A stretch of 64,000 nt of DNA from Streptomyces sp. NRRL F-5135 (lineage in GTDB: Bacteria > Actinomycetota > Actinomycetes > Streptomycetales > Streptomycetaceae), in assembly GCF_000719775.1 (NCBI RefSeq), contig NZ_JOHR01000005.1, forward strand, positions 186,001 through 250,000. The letters run 5' to 3'. Made by a program: the position numbers and the translations under genes. This document shows positions 1-7,885 of this stretch, in pieces. Positions within the stretch are counted from its first letter, which is position 1. Each line of letters begins with the position of its first letter. The notes below the pieces were generated by a model. That model was not told the DNA's origin, did not search any database, and saw only the letters and a program-made list of their open reading frames with translations.

Positions 1-473
1 CGCAGCGGAAGCCCGCCCAGTCTGCCGTACTCCGTGGCCAGAAGGGCGAGTTCACGCCGGAGCGGCTCGGTGCGGTACGCGGCGACGAGCGGCTGGTCGC
101 GGCCGTCGGGGTCGGTCAGCAGCGCGCCTTCCCGGCCCGACGAGCCGATCGCCGCGACCAGCCGTTCCACGGTCGGCGTCGCCAGGAAGGGCAGGTCGGC
201 CGAGAGCACGAGCACGACCGGGGCGTCCACGCACCGCACCCCCGCGTCGAGCGCCGCCAGCGGTCCGCCGCCGGGCGGCTGCTCGCGGGCCCAGCGAACC
301 GGCCGCGCCGTGGGTCGCCGACCGCCCACGACGACCGTACGGGAAGCACCGGCGCAGGCGGCGAGCACTCGGTCGAGCAACGCCCGGCCCCCTACCCGGA
401 CTCCGGGCTTGTCGACCCCGCCGAGCCGTTTCGCGGCCCCTCCGGCGAGCACGATGGCGTCATACGCGGTCAT
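1..473 (-). CDS. mobA: MobA-like nucleotidyltransferase, C-terminus cut by the window edge
   Basis: The minus-strand frame begins with ATG at 473 and stays open to base 1, so about 157 residues are present and the end is missing. The N-terminus reads MTAYDAIVLAGGAAKRLGG followed by DKPGV, the LAGG-x(3)-R-x(n)-DKP nucleotide-binding signature of MobA/NTP-transferase proteins. A downstream VLVLSADLPFLA stretch matches the metal/nucleotide-binding D-x-P motif, and QPLVAAYR matches the later conserved segment. The family attaches GMP to molybdopterin or acts as a related nucleotidyltransferase; this copy could serve another cofactor, because no other molybdenum genes are visible. It is transcribed in the same direction as bkdC but is separated from it by about 360 bp. 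Confidence 0.82.
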   Translation of the reverse strand, partial: MTAYDAIVLAGGAAKRLGGVDKPGVRVGGRALLDRVLAACAGASRTVVVGGRRPTARPVRWAREQPPGGGPLAALDAGVRCVDAPVVLVLSADLPFLATPTVERLVAAIGSSGREGALLTDPDGRDQPLVAAYRTEPLRRELALLATEYGRLGGLPL

Positions 474-730
474 GCCAGAAGTATCGCCGCGCGGGGCCCT
501 GCGAAGCACACGAGGCCGGCCCGTGACAGTCGGGAGCGTGGGAGCCCCCGGCCGGGACACGGTCGTGCGTCAGCGGCCGGTCCGGGAGAGGACCGACCGC
601 GGCGACAGGGTCACCGGGGCACGCACCGCACGACGACGAGGATGACGCGCCCGCAGATCGGCCGAGCCCGGTCCATTGCCCACCCGCGCGTCAGGGCCCC
701 GTTCGGTTGCCACGCCCTTCGCGGGCCACA

Positions 731-834
731 GCGAGCGCACCCCCACGCGACCGTGGCTGGAAGCGAGCGCGCCCCCACGCGACCGTGGCTGGAAGCGAGC
801 GCGCCCCATGCGGCCGCGGCTCGAAGCGAGCGCG
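731..834. repeat. 32-bp tandem repeat, three copies plus a partial fourth
   Basis: Units start at 731, 763 and 795 (32, 32 and 31 bp), each beginning GCGAGCGC and ending GGCTGGAA or GGCTCGAA; a partial fourth unit (GCGAGCGCG) starts at 826 and runs up to the bkdC stop codon. Units 1 and 2 differ at one position; unit 3 is more diverged. The repeat is the only structure I see in the gene-free stretch 474-834 between bkdC and the MobA-like gene. Confidence 0.85.
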
Positions 835-2424
835 TCACAGCGACCGCAGCAGCACCGCCGGCTGTTCCACGCAGTCGGCCACATGACGCAGGAAACCGCC
901 CGCCGTACCGCCGTCGCAGACGCGGTGGTCGAACGTCAGCGACAGCTGCACGACCTGACGCACGGCCAGCTCACCGTCATGGACCCATGGCTTCGGCACG
1001 ATCCGGCCGACCCCGAGCATCGCCGCCTCGGGGTGGTTGATGATCGGCGTGGAGCCGTCGACGCCGAACACCCCGTAGTTGTTGAGCGTGAACGTACCGC
1101 CCACCAGATCGCCCGGCGCCATCCTGCCGACCCGCGCGGCCTCCGTCAGTCGTGCGATCTCGGCGCTCAGGGACTCCACGGAACGGGCATGCGCGTCCCG
1201 TACGACGGGCACGACGAGCCCCCGGTCGGTCTGTGCGGCGAAGCCCAGGTGCACCTCGGGCAGCCGCACGATCTCCCGCGCGGCCTGGTCCACCGTGGCG
1301 TTCAGCTCCGGGTGACGCGCCAGCGCCGCCGTGCAGATCCGGGCCAGCAGCGCGAGGATCGAGATCTTTGGCCCCCCGGCCGCGTTCATCGCCGAGCGAA
1401 CCGCCATCAGCTCAGTGGCGTCCGCGTCGACCCAGCAGGTCGCGTCCGGGATCTCGCGGCGACTGCGCGCGAACTTCTCGGCGGCCGCCCCCGCCACGCC
1501 GCGCAGCGGCACCCGTACGACGCCCGCGCGCGGGGCGGCACCCGCGACGGGACGGAAGGACTCGGCCCGGGCGGCCTCCACCGACACGGACTCGGCAGGT
1601 GCGGGACCGGCGGACACGGACGGTGCGGACACAGGCCCGGCAGACACGGATCCGGCCGTCGGCGCCTCCGCCACTTCGGTCCGCAGGGCGGCCCGCTCGA
1701 CGTCGGAGCGCATGATCAGGCCGTCCCGGCCCGTGCCGGTGAGTGCTCGCAGATCGACCCCGCGCTCCCGGGCCAGCCGGCGGACCAGCGGCGAGACGAC
1801 CGGGACCGGCCCCTGAGCGGCCCCGTCCGGCTGCTCGACGCGCGCCCCGGAAGCGGCGGGCGCAGGCCTGCGGACCCGGCGCCTGCGTCCGGTGGGCGCG
1901 CCCGTGCCGTAGCCGACGAGCACGTTTCCCGACCTTCCGCCCCCGGCCGGTCCCCTGCCGGCCGCCCCGGGACCGGTGGGCGGGGAAGTCCGCGCCGCCG
2001 CCGACGGGCCGCTCCCCGCCGGATCCGGCCCAGGGCCGGCCGTCCGGCCGAGGTCCCCCGCTCCGGGTCCGCTCCTTGACGAACCTGACGGGCCCGACGC
2101 ACCTGGCGGGGACTGCTCCGACGGGCCCGACCCGCCCGGCGGCCCCACGGCCGACAAGGGGACCTCGGCCGGATCCGATGCCCCGACGGCCACCGTCAGC
2201 AGCGGCGCGCCGACCGGCAGGTCCGAGCCCTCCTCGCCGAAGCGGGCCGTCACGACACCCCCGTAGGGGCAGGGGACCTCCACCATGGCCTTGGCCGTCT
2301 CGACCTCGACCACCGGCTGGTCCACGGCGACGACGTCCCCCACCGCCACCAGCCAGCGGACGATCTCCGCCTCGGTCAGGCCCTCCCCGAGGTCCGGCAG
2401 TTTGAATTCCAGCACCTGGGCCAT
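835..2424 (-). CDS. bkdC: branched-chain 2-oxoacid dehydrogenase E2 (dihydrolipoamide acyltransferase)
   Basis: 529 residues. E2 core of a 2-oxoacid dehydrogenase complex, transferring the acyl group from the E1-bound thiamine intermediate to CoA. A single N-terminal lipoyl domain (about 1-80) has its lipoyl lysine in VETAKAMVEV (K45). A long Gly/Pro/Ser linker (about 85-205) follows, then a peripheral-subunit-binding domain (about 209-246), a second linker, and the catalytic domain (about 300-529) with the active-site motif DHRVCDGG near 499. The ATG at 2424 overlaps the bkdB stop as ATGA, so the two are translationally coupled. The linker is unusually long and disordered, common in GC-rich actinobacteria. 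No E3 gene is in the window. Branched-chain specificity is inferred from the operon and the Lrp neighbour. Confidence 0.9.
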   Translation of the reverse strand: MAQVLEFKLPDLGEGLTEAEIVRWLVAVGDVVAVDQPVVEVETAKAMVEVPCPYGGVVTARFGEEGSDLPVGAPLLTVAVGASDPAEVPLSAVGPPGGSGPSEQSPPGASGPSGSSRSGPGAGDLGRTAGPGPDPAGSGPSAAARTSPPTGPGAAGRGPAGGGRSGNVLVGYGTGAPTGRRRRVRRPAPAASGARVEQPDGAAQGPVPVVSPLVRRLARERGVDLRALTGTGRDGLIMRSDVERAALRTEVAEAPTAGSVSAGPVSAPSVSAGPAPAESVSVEAARAESFRPVAGAAPRAGVVRVPLRGVAGAAAEKFARSRREIPDATCWVDADATELMAVRSAMNAAGGPKISILALLARICTAALARHPELNATVDQAAREIVRLPEVHLGFAAQTDRGLVVPVVRDAHARSVESLSAEIARLTEAARVGRMAPGDLVGGTFTLNNYGVFGVDGSTPIINHPEAAMLGVGRIVPKPWVHDGELAVRQVVQLSLTFDHRVCDGGTAGGFLRHVADCVEQPAVLLRSL

Positions 2425-3428
2425 CAGCTCTCCGTCTCCCACTGGAGCCGCGCTACCGCGTCCAGCACCCGGTCCACTCCCGGAAGATGGTGCCTCTCCA
2501 GCATGGGCGGCGGATAGGGAATGTCGAATCCGGCCACGCGCAGGACCGGCGCTTCCAGGTGGTGGAAGCACCGCTCGGTGACCCGGGCGGCGATCTCCCC
2601 GCCGGGTCCGCCGAAGCCGGTGGACTCATGGACGACCACCGCCCGTCCCGTGCGCCGCACGGACGCCGTGACCGTCTCGTCGTCGAACGGCACCAGCGAG
2701 CGCAGGTCGACCACCTCCAGATCCCAGCCCTCGGCACGGGCCGCGTCCGCCGCCTCCAGGCAGACCGGCACGGAAGGACCGTACGTGATCAGCGTGGCGC
2801 TCGTGCCCGGGCGGCGGACGACAGCCCGGCCGATCGGCTCCACGGGCTCCGGCGCCTCCGGCGACCACGTGGCCTTCGACCAGTAGAGCCGCTTCGGCTC
2901 CAGGAAGACCACCGGGTCGTCGGAGGCGATCGCGGCCCTCAACAGTCCGTACGCGTCACCGACCGTGCCCGGGGTGACGACATGGAGGCCGGGCGTCGCC
3001 ATGTAGTAGGCCTCGGAGGAGTCGCTGTGGTGCTCGACCCCGCCGATACCGCCGCCGTAGGGCACCCGGACGGTGACCGGCAGCGGCATCGCGCCGCGCG
3101 TGCGGTTGCGCATCCGGGCCACATGGCTGATCAGCTGCTCGAACGACGGGTAGGCGAAGGCGTCGAACTGCATCTCCACGACCGGCCGCAGACCGTACAT
3201 CGCCATGCCGACCGCCGCCCCCAGGATGCCGGCCTCGGCGAGCGGCGTGTCCGTGCAGCGGTCGTCACCGAACTCGGCGGCCAGGCCGTCGGTGATCCGG
3301 AAGACCCCGCCCAGCGTGCCGATGTCCTCGCCGAGAACGTGCACGGACGGGTCCTCGCGCAGGGCGTCGCGCAGGGCGCGCCGGAGGGCCTCCGCCATGG
3401 TGGCGGGCTTCGCCGCGACCGTGGTCAT
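2424..3428 (-). CDS. bkdB: branched-chain 2-oxoacid dehydrogenase E1 beta subunit
   Basis: 334 residues. Beta chain of the thiamine-diphosphate-dependent E1 component, which decarboxylates branched 2-oxoacids. It shows the transketolase-like pyrimidine-binding fold: EALRRALRDALREDP, VLGEDIG (the conserved Glu), DTPLAEAGILGAAVGMA, MQFDAFAYPSFEQ and VRVPYGGGIGG, then a C-terminal transketolase domain. The ATG at 3428 (MTTVAAKPATMAEAL) is chosen because it overlaps the bkdA stop as ATGA; the frame stays open upstream to 3797, but that part is antisense-like low-complexity sequence within bkdA. Operon order bkdA-bkdB-bkdC. Confidence 0.92.
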   Translation of the reverse strand: MTTVAAKPATMAEALRRALRDALREDPSVHVLGEDIGTLGGVFRITDGLAAEFGDDRCTDTPLAEAGILGAAVGMAMYGLRPVVEMQFDAFAYPSFEQLISHVARMRNRTRGAMPLPVTVRVPYGGGIGGVEHHSDSSEAYYMATPGLHVVTPGTVGDAYGLLRAAIASDDPVVFLEPKRLYWSKATWSPEAPEPVEPIGRAVVRRPGTSATLITYGPSVPVCLEAADAARAEGWDLEVVDLRSLVPFDDETVTASVRRTGRAVVVHESTGFGGPGGEIAARVTERCFHHLEAPVLRVAGFDIPYPPPMLERHHLPGVDRVLDAVARLQWETES

Positions 3429-4693
3429 GGCCGCTCCCCCGCCCCCGCGCCGCCGGTCCCGCCCGGCACACCCGGCCCGCCCGACGGGCCCGTCCGCCCC
3501 GGTGCTTCCGGCGGCTGTGCGGCGTCCGGGAGCCCGGCCTCGGCCTCCGCCTCCATCTCCGCCGCCAGCTCGGCACGGAGTTGGTCCGCCTGCTCGCACA
3601 ACTGGCTGGTCGGTGTGGCGTAGACGTAACCGAAGAGGTCCGCGGGGTCGAGCGCGGGCTCCGCGTTCATCCGGTCCCGCAGCCGCGCCGCCATCTCCTC
3701 CGCTGCCTCGGCGGCCCGCTCGACGCCCCTCCGGTCGAGCAGCCCCCGGCCGGTCAGCTCGCGCTCGAGGAGCAGAACGGGGTCGTGCGCCCGCCACATC
3801 TCGACCTCCGCCTCACTCCGGTAGCGCGAGGCGTCGTCGGCGTTCGTATGCGCGTCGATCCGGTAGGTGACGGCCTCCACCAGCGTCGGCCCCGCACCGC
3901 GCCGGGCACGGGCCAGGGCCTCGCCGAGCACCGTGTGCACGGCGAGCGCGTCGTTCCCGTCCACCAGCCGGCCCGGCATGCCGTACCCGACGGCCTTGTG
4001 GGCCAGGGAGGGCGCGGCGGTCTGCTTGGCGAGCGGCACGGAGATCGCGAAACCGTTGTTCTGCACCAGGAAGACGACCGGGGCCCGCCAGACGGCGGCG
4101 AAGTTCAGGGCCTCGTGGAAGTCCCCCTCGCTCGTGCCCCCGTCGCCCACCAGGGCGAGCGCGACGACGTCGTCCCCCTTCAGGCGCGCGGCGTGTGCCA
4201 GGCCGACGGCATGCGGCAGCTGAGTGGCGAGCGGCGTGGACAGCGGGGCCACCCGGTACTCGTACGGGTCGTAGCCGGAGTGCCAGTCGCCGCGCAGCAG
4301 CGTCAGCGCCCGTACGGGATCGAGCCCGCGGGCCACGAGCGCGAGCGTGTCCCGGTAGCTGGGAAAGAGCCAGTCCCGCTCGCTCAGGGCCAGCGCCGCG
4401 GCGATCTGACACGCTTCCTGGCCGGTGCTGGACGGATAGACCGCGAGCCTGCCCTGCCGGGTGAGGGCCGTCGCCTGCGTGTTGTAGCGCCGGCCGCGGA
4501 CCAGCTCCCCGTACAGCCGCAGCAGCAGCGCGGGGTCCGCCCCGGCCGCCGCGTCCGTGCCCAGGACACGGAAGGGCTCGGCATCGGGCAGCAGCGGCGC
4601 GGGGTCGGTACGCGGACGCCAGGCCGGTGGCGGGGTGGGCCGGTGGGCATCGGTGCCGGGCGGTTCCTGGACCGGCGTACTGCTCTTCTTCAC
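3425..4693 (-). CDS. bkdA: branched-chain 2-oxoacid dehydrogenase E1 alpha subunit
   Basis: 422 residues, first gene of the bkd operon. The thiamine diphosphate motif is clear: GDGGTSEGDFHEALNFAA begins near residue 183 and closes with VQNN near 210. The substrate and phosphorylation-loop region (YRIDAHTNADDASRYR) is also recognisable. A GAGGAGG-like ribosome site lies just upstream of the ATG. Together with bkdB it forms the E1 heterotetramer, which in streptomycetes supplies branched starter units for fatty acids and polyketides as well as degrading Val/Leu/Ile. The promoter region carries a degenerate copy of the paa palindrome (4752-4765) and DnaA boxes. A divergent Lrp-type gene is the likely local regulator. 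Confidence 0.92.
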   Translation of the reverse strand: MKKSSTPVQEPPGTDAHRPTPPPAWRPRTDPAPLLPDAEPFRVLGTDAAAGADPALLLRLYGELVRGRRYNTQATALTRQGRLAVYPSSTGQEACQIAAALALSERDWLFPSYRDTLALVARGLDPVRALTLLRGDWHSGYDPYEYRVAPLSTPLATQLPHAVGLAHAARLKGDDVVALALVGDGGTSEGDFHEALNFAAVWRAPVVFLVQNNGFAISVPLAKQTAAPSLAHKAVGYGMPGRLVDGNDALAVHTVLGEALARARRGAGPTLVEAVTYRIDAHTNADDASRYRSEAEVEMWRAHDPVLLLERELTGRGLLDRRGVERAAEAAEEMAARLRDRMNAEPALDPADLFGYVYATPTSQLCEQADQLRAELAAEMEAEAEAGLPDAAQPPEAPGRTGPSGGPGVPGGTGGAGAGERP

Positions 4694-4751
4694 GCGTGCA
4701 CCTCCTCGTGGGAGCGGGCGAGCGGGGTGCCGGACACGGCACGCCTTCCCT

Positions 4752-4765
4752 AACGATTGTTCGGT
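4752..4765. promoter_or_regulatory. degenerate copy of the paa-region palindrome upstream of bkdA
   Basis: Read on the minus strand this is ACCGAACAATCGTT, matching 12 of 14 positions of ACCGAACGATCGGT found at 7799 and 12638. It lies about 60 bp upstream of the bkdA start. I infer that it is a weaker site for the same TetR-type repressor; sequence similarity alone supports this. Confidence 0.5.
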
Positions 4766-4799
4766 CGGCGACGCATTTTGGCTACAGGCGGCCTCAGCC

Positions 4800-4821
4800 T
4801 GTGGACAAACGGTTCTCCACA
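4800..4821. promoter_or_regulatory. DnaA boxes in the bkdA/Lrp divergent promoter region
   Basis: TGTGGACAA at 4800-4808 is a perfect DnaA box (TTGTCCACA on the minus strand). TTCTCCACA at 4813-4821 differs by one base and is in the opposite orientation. Both lie between the bkdA and lrp-like start codons. Confidence 0.6.
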
Positions 4822-4881
4822 GCCTGGTATGGACTCAGCCCGTCCATGCCGGTGAGGCGGGGGGACAGGAGCGCTGAACAA

Positions 4882-5445
4882 ATGGCCACGGACCGTGTCG
4901 ACGCCCGGACGGGCGGTGGTGGTGGTCACGGCGGCGGCGAGCCGGACGGGCCCGGCGGCGGCGCCGAGCCCGTCCCGCCACCGCGTCAGCTGGACGCCAT
5001 CGACCGTGACATCCTCCGTATCCTCCGGACGGACGGCCGGGCCTCGATACGGTCCGTGGCCGAACGCGTCCACGTCTCCCGGGCCAACGCCTACGCCCGG
5101 ATCAACCGGCTCATCGACGACGGCGTGATCCGGGGCTTCGGCGCCAGGATCGACCACGAACGCGCGGGGCAGGGCGCCTCCGCCTACATCACCCTCAAGA
5201 TCGTGCAGAACTCCTGGCGCACGGTGCGCGAACAGCTCCAGGAGCTGCCGGGCGCCGCCCACATCGCACTCGTCAGCGGGGACTTCGACGTGCTGCTCCT
5301 GGTCCACACCCCCGACAACCGCACCCTTCGGGAACTGGTCCTGACCAGGATCCAGGCCATCCCCGAAGTGCTGTCGACGCGGACGCTCCTGGTGTTCGAG
5401 GAGACCGACCTCGACCCGGGAGCGGACGCCGGCCCCGCTCTGTGA
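4882..5445 (+). CDS. bkdR: Lrp/AsnC-family transcriptional regulator (BkdR-like)
   Basis: 187 residues. A Gly-rich tail of about 33 residues precedes a winged HTH (about 38-88: LDAIDRDILRILRTDGR, then SIRSVAERVHVSRANAYARI) and a C-terminal RAM ligand-binding/oligomerisation domain (about 100-175). The start is the ATG at 4882 with AGGAG at 4867-4871; the frame is open further upstream, but that part crosses the promoter region. Lrp-type proteins form octamers that sense amino acids or their oxoacids. Divergence from bkdA argues that it controls the bkd operon. It is convergent with the TetR gene, with 19 bp between the stops. Confidence 0.88.
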   Translation: MATDRVDARTGGGGGHGGGEPDGPGGGAEPVPPPRQLDAIDRDILRILRTDGRASIRSVAERVHVSRANAYARINRLIDDGVIRGFGARIDHERAGQGASAYITLKIVQNSWRTVREQLQELPGAAHIALVSGDFDVLLLVHTPDNRTLRELVLTRIQAIPEVLSTRTLLVFEETDLDPGADAGPAL

Positions 5446-5464
5446 CGGCCTTCCGGCCCCCGGC

Positions 5465-6064
5465 CTACCGGCCCGGTCCCGCGCGCAGGCCGTCGAAGGC
5501 CATTCGTACGACCGTGTCCGCCACCTGCGCCCGGTCGTGGCCGCCGGCCGCCTGCGGCCGGTACCACTCCACCAGGGAGTTGACCATCCCGAAGAGCAGC
5601 CTGGTCGCCAGTCTGGTGTCCAGGTCGGCCCGCAGGTCGCCGTCTGCCGCCGCCGCCCTGATCAGCTCGGCGACCCGGTGGTCGAACTCCCGGCGCCGCT
5701 CCAGGGCCCAGCGCTCGGTCCGCGTATTGCCCCTGACCCGCAGCAGCAGCGTCACATAGGGCAGCTCGGCCATCAGCACCTCGACCGTACGCCGGGTCAC
5801 GTACTCGACCCGCGCGACGGCCCGGCCGCGCGTCGCCCCTTCCTCCTCGAGGATCCCGAAGAGGCCGTCCAGGGCACGGCTGACGGCCCGCCGCAGCAGC
5901 TCCTCCTTGCCCACGACATGGTGGTATATCGAGGACTTGGAGATGCCCGCCGCCTTGGACAGGTGCTCCATGGACGTGCCGTCGTAGCCCCGCTCGTTGA
6001 AGACCTGGACCGCGACGGCCAGCAGCGTCTCGGGCGTATAGGTGTCGCGTTTGGCGGTGGTCAT
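5465..6064 (-). CDS. TetR-family regulator, probable PaaR-like repressor of phenylacetate genes
   Basis: 199 residues. The N-terminal HTH is typical of TetR (about 10-56: ETLLAVAVQVFNERGYDGTS, EHLSKAAGISKSSIYHHV). The C-terminal helical domain, with LPYVTLLLRVRGNTRTE, is of the TetR_C type. The ATG at 6064 overlaps the paaH stop (ATGA), so regulator and enzyme are made from one transcript. TetR-type PaaR proteins in Gram-positive bacteria repress paa genes and release DNA on binding phenylacetyl-CoA; I infer the same role because identical palindromes lie at the paaH/paaN and paaA promoters. The operator at 7799 would give autoregulation. Confidence 0.85.
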   Translation of the reverse strand: MTTAKRDTYTPETLLAVAVQVFNERGYDGTSMEHLSKAAGISKSSIYHHVVGKEELLRRAVSRALDGLFGILEEEGATRGRAVARVEYVTRRTVEVLMAELPYVTLLLRVRGNTRTERWALERRREFDHRVAELIRAAAADGDLRADLDTRLATRLLFGMVNSLVEWYRPQAAGGHDRAQVADTVVRMAFDGLRAGPGR

Positions 6065-7656
6065 GTCGCGTCGTCCTCCTGGGCGGCGGCCAGACGGCAC
6101 AGCGCCTGGGAAGGGGCGTAACGGCCCGTCGGGTACTCGTCGTGCAGGCGGTACAGCGTGTCCCGCACCCACCGGTGGCCGAGTTCCGCGGCCCACTCCA
6201 GCGGGCCCCGCGGGTAGTTGACTCCGAGCCGCATCGCCGTGTCGATGTCCTCGGCCGTCGCGACCCCGCGCGCTGCCGCGTCGAGCGCGAAGTCGGCCAG
6301 CATCGCGACCGTACGGGCGACGATCATGCCGGGCACGTCGGCGATCACGCTCACGTCCTTGCCCAGCGCCTGGAAGAGGCCCACGGCCTCCGCCCTGCCC
6401 TTGTCGTCGACGGAGGCGGCGGGGGCGAGCGCGATCCGGCCGGCGGTGCGGTAGTCCAGTGCCAGGTCGAAGTGGACGACGGGCATGTCGGCCTCGTCGG
6501 CTGCCGTACCGTCCGCCAGGAACAGCCGCGTCCCGCTGGGGAGTTCGATCCAGCCGGGATGCCCCGGCACGGCACCGTCCCCCCGTACGACCTCGACGCC
6601 CGCCTCCTCGATCAGGCGCGGCAGGGCGTCCGCCGCGAAGAGTTCGCCGTGGATGCCGACGGACGCGGGCGCGGGACAGGGCTCCGCCGTGTGCGGTCGC
6701 CCGTCCGCGTTCCCGCGCCCGGCCCCGCCGTCGCCCGCGTTTCCGCTTCCGCTTCCGTGCACGGCAGGGCCGCCGTCGCCGTACGCGTACCAGCCCCGGC
6801 CCGTCTTGCGGCCGAGGCGTCCCGACTCGACCAGCCTGCGCTGGGCGAGCGACGGCGTGAACCTGACGTCCTGGAAGAAGGATTCCCATACGGACCGGGT
6901 GACGGCCTCGTTGACGTCCTGACCGATCAGATCGGTGAGCTCGAAGGGGCCCATCCGGAAGCCGCCGCTCTCCCGCAGGACGGCGTCGATCGTGGCCGGG
7001 TCCGCGGCCCGTTCCTCGTACAGGCGCAGCGCCTCGGCGTAGAAGGGGCGGGCGACGCGGTTGACGACGAAGCCGGGGGTGTCCGCGCAGCGCACGGGCG
7101 TCTTGCCCCAGGCCCTGGCCGTTCCGTAAGCGCGGGCGGCGGCCGCCTCGTCGGTCGCGAACCCGCTGACGACCTCCACGAGCGGCATCAGCGGCGCCGG
7201 GTTGAAGAAGTGCAGCCCGACGCAACGGCCCGGTCGGCGCAGCGGTCCGGCCACGGCGGTGACGGAGAGCGAGGAGGTGTTGGTCGCGAGCAGGCAGTCG
7301 TCCGCGACGATGTCCTCCAGGGCGGCGAACAGTTCCTGTTTGACCGACAGCCGCTCCAGCACGGCCTCGACGACGAGCGCGGCATCGGCCAGCTCGGTGA
7401 GGCCGGCGACCGGGTGGAGCCGGGCCAGGGCGGCGTCACGCCCGGCCGCGTCGAGCCGGCCCTTCTCGACCAGACGGCCGAGGCGGCCGGCGATGGCCGT
7501 GGCGGCCTGTTCCGCGCGACCGGGCACGGCGTCGTGAAGCCGCACGGGATGGCCGGCGGCCAGCGCCACCTGGGCTATCCCCTGTCCCATCGTCCCGGTG
7601 CCGACAACCGCGACGACACGGTCGGACTCGATGGCTGTGCCGGCCCTTGCTGTCAT
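6061..7656 (-). CDS. paaH: 3-hydroxyacyl-CoA dehydrogenase, PaaH type
   Basis: 531 residues, longer than the usual 280-300 of a plain hydroxybutyryl-CoA dehydrogenase and matching the two-domain PaaH/PaaC type. N-terminal NAD Rossmann fold (VVGTGTMGQGIAQVA), HFFNPAPLMPLVEVV with the catalytic His, and a first 3HCDH domain with the DTPGFVVNRV signature. A Gly/Asn-rich linker follows, then a second C-terminal domain with DVPGMIVARTV and VNYPRGPLEWA. The ATG at 7656 is preferred: GGGAGG lies 9 nt upstream, while the ATG at 7665 abuts it. The family oxidises 3-hydroxyadipyl-CoA to 3-oxoadipyl-CoA late in phenylacetate breakdown. Coupled to the TetR gene. Confidence 0.88.
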   Translation of the reverse strand: MTARAGTAIESDRVVAVVGTGTMGQGIAQVALAAGHPVRLHDAVPGRAEQAATAIAGRLGRLVEKGRLDAAGRDAALARLHPVAGLTELADAALVVEAVLERLSVKQELFAALEDIVADDCLLATNTSSLSVTAVAGPLRRPGRCVGLHFFNPAPLMPLVEVVSGFATDEAAAARAYGTARAWGKTPVRCADTPGFVVNRVARPFYAEALRLYEERAADPATIDAVLRESGGFRMGPFELTDLIGQDVNEAVTRSVWESFFQDVRFTPSLAQRRLVESGRLGRKTGRGWYAYGDGGPAVHGSGSGNAGDGGAGRGNADGRPHTAEPCPAPASVGIHGELFAADALPRLIEEAGVEVVRGDGAVPGHPGWIELPSGTRLFLADGTAADEADMPVVHFDLALDYRTAGRIALAPAASVDDKGRAEAVGLFQALGKDVSVIADVPGMIVARTVAMLADFALDAAARGVATAEDIDTAMRLGVNYPRGPLEWAAELGHRWVRDTLYRLHDEYPTGRYAPSQALCRLAAAQEDDAT

Positions 7657-7765
7657 GGCCGCCATCCTCCCGTATGAGTGAACCACGCGTGTGAGTGCCC
7701 GGACGGAGACGGTCCGGGCCCCGTCGTCCCTGCCCTCCCGCAGGGCCTGGGCGTCCCCGAGCCGG

Positions 7766-7774
7766 TTGTCCACA
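7766..7774 (+). promoter_or_regulatory. DnaA box in the paaH/paaN divergent promoter region
   Basis: Perfect TTGTCCACA, 24 bp from the palindrome at 7799. It lies between the divergent starts of paaH and paaN. Confidence 0.6.
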
Positions 7775-7798
7775 GGTTGACCGGGCCCTCTTGTCCCG

Positions 7799-7812
7799 AC
7801 CGATCGTTCGGT
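7799..7812. promoter_or_regulatory. PaaR-type operator between paaH and paaN
   Basis: ACCGATCGTTCGGT; its reverse complement ACCGAACGATCGGT is identical to the site at 12638, with the identity extending to 18 bp (AACCGAACGATCGGTCGG). The core fits the ACCGNNCGNNCGGT arrangement that I recall for corynebacterial PaaR sites. It is placed to control both divergent genes. Confidence 0.72.
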
Positions 7813-7885
7813 TACTCTAACTCTGTCGGCCCGTAGATGTCTTCGTCCCTGTCCCAGCCCCAGCTCGACGAGGAGTTGGTCCCTC

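Noticed and set aside
731..834. Possible CRISPR array
   Set aside because: Repeat units are contiguous, with no unique spacers and no cas genes nearby; it is an ordinary tandem repeat.
676..2079. 467-codon plus-strand open frame opposite bkdC
   Set aside because: It includes the 32-bp repeat and the antisense of bkdC; no family features and low-complexity Arg/Pro content.
5465..7225. Fusion of the TetR regulator to an upstream 390-residue domain
   Set aside because: The upstream part is the out-of-frame shadow of paaH; the ATG at 6064 with an ATGA overlap is a normal TetR start.
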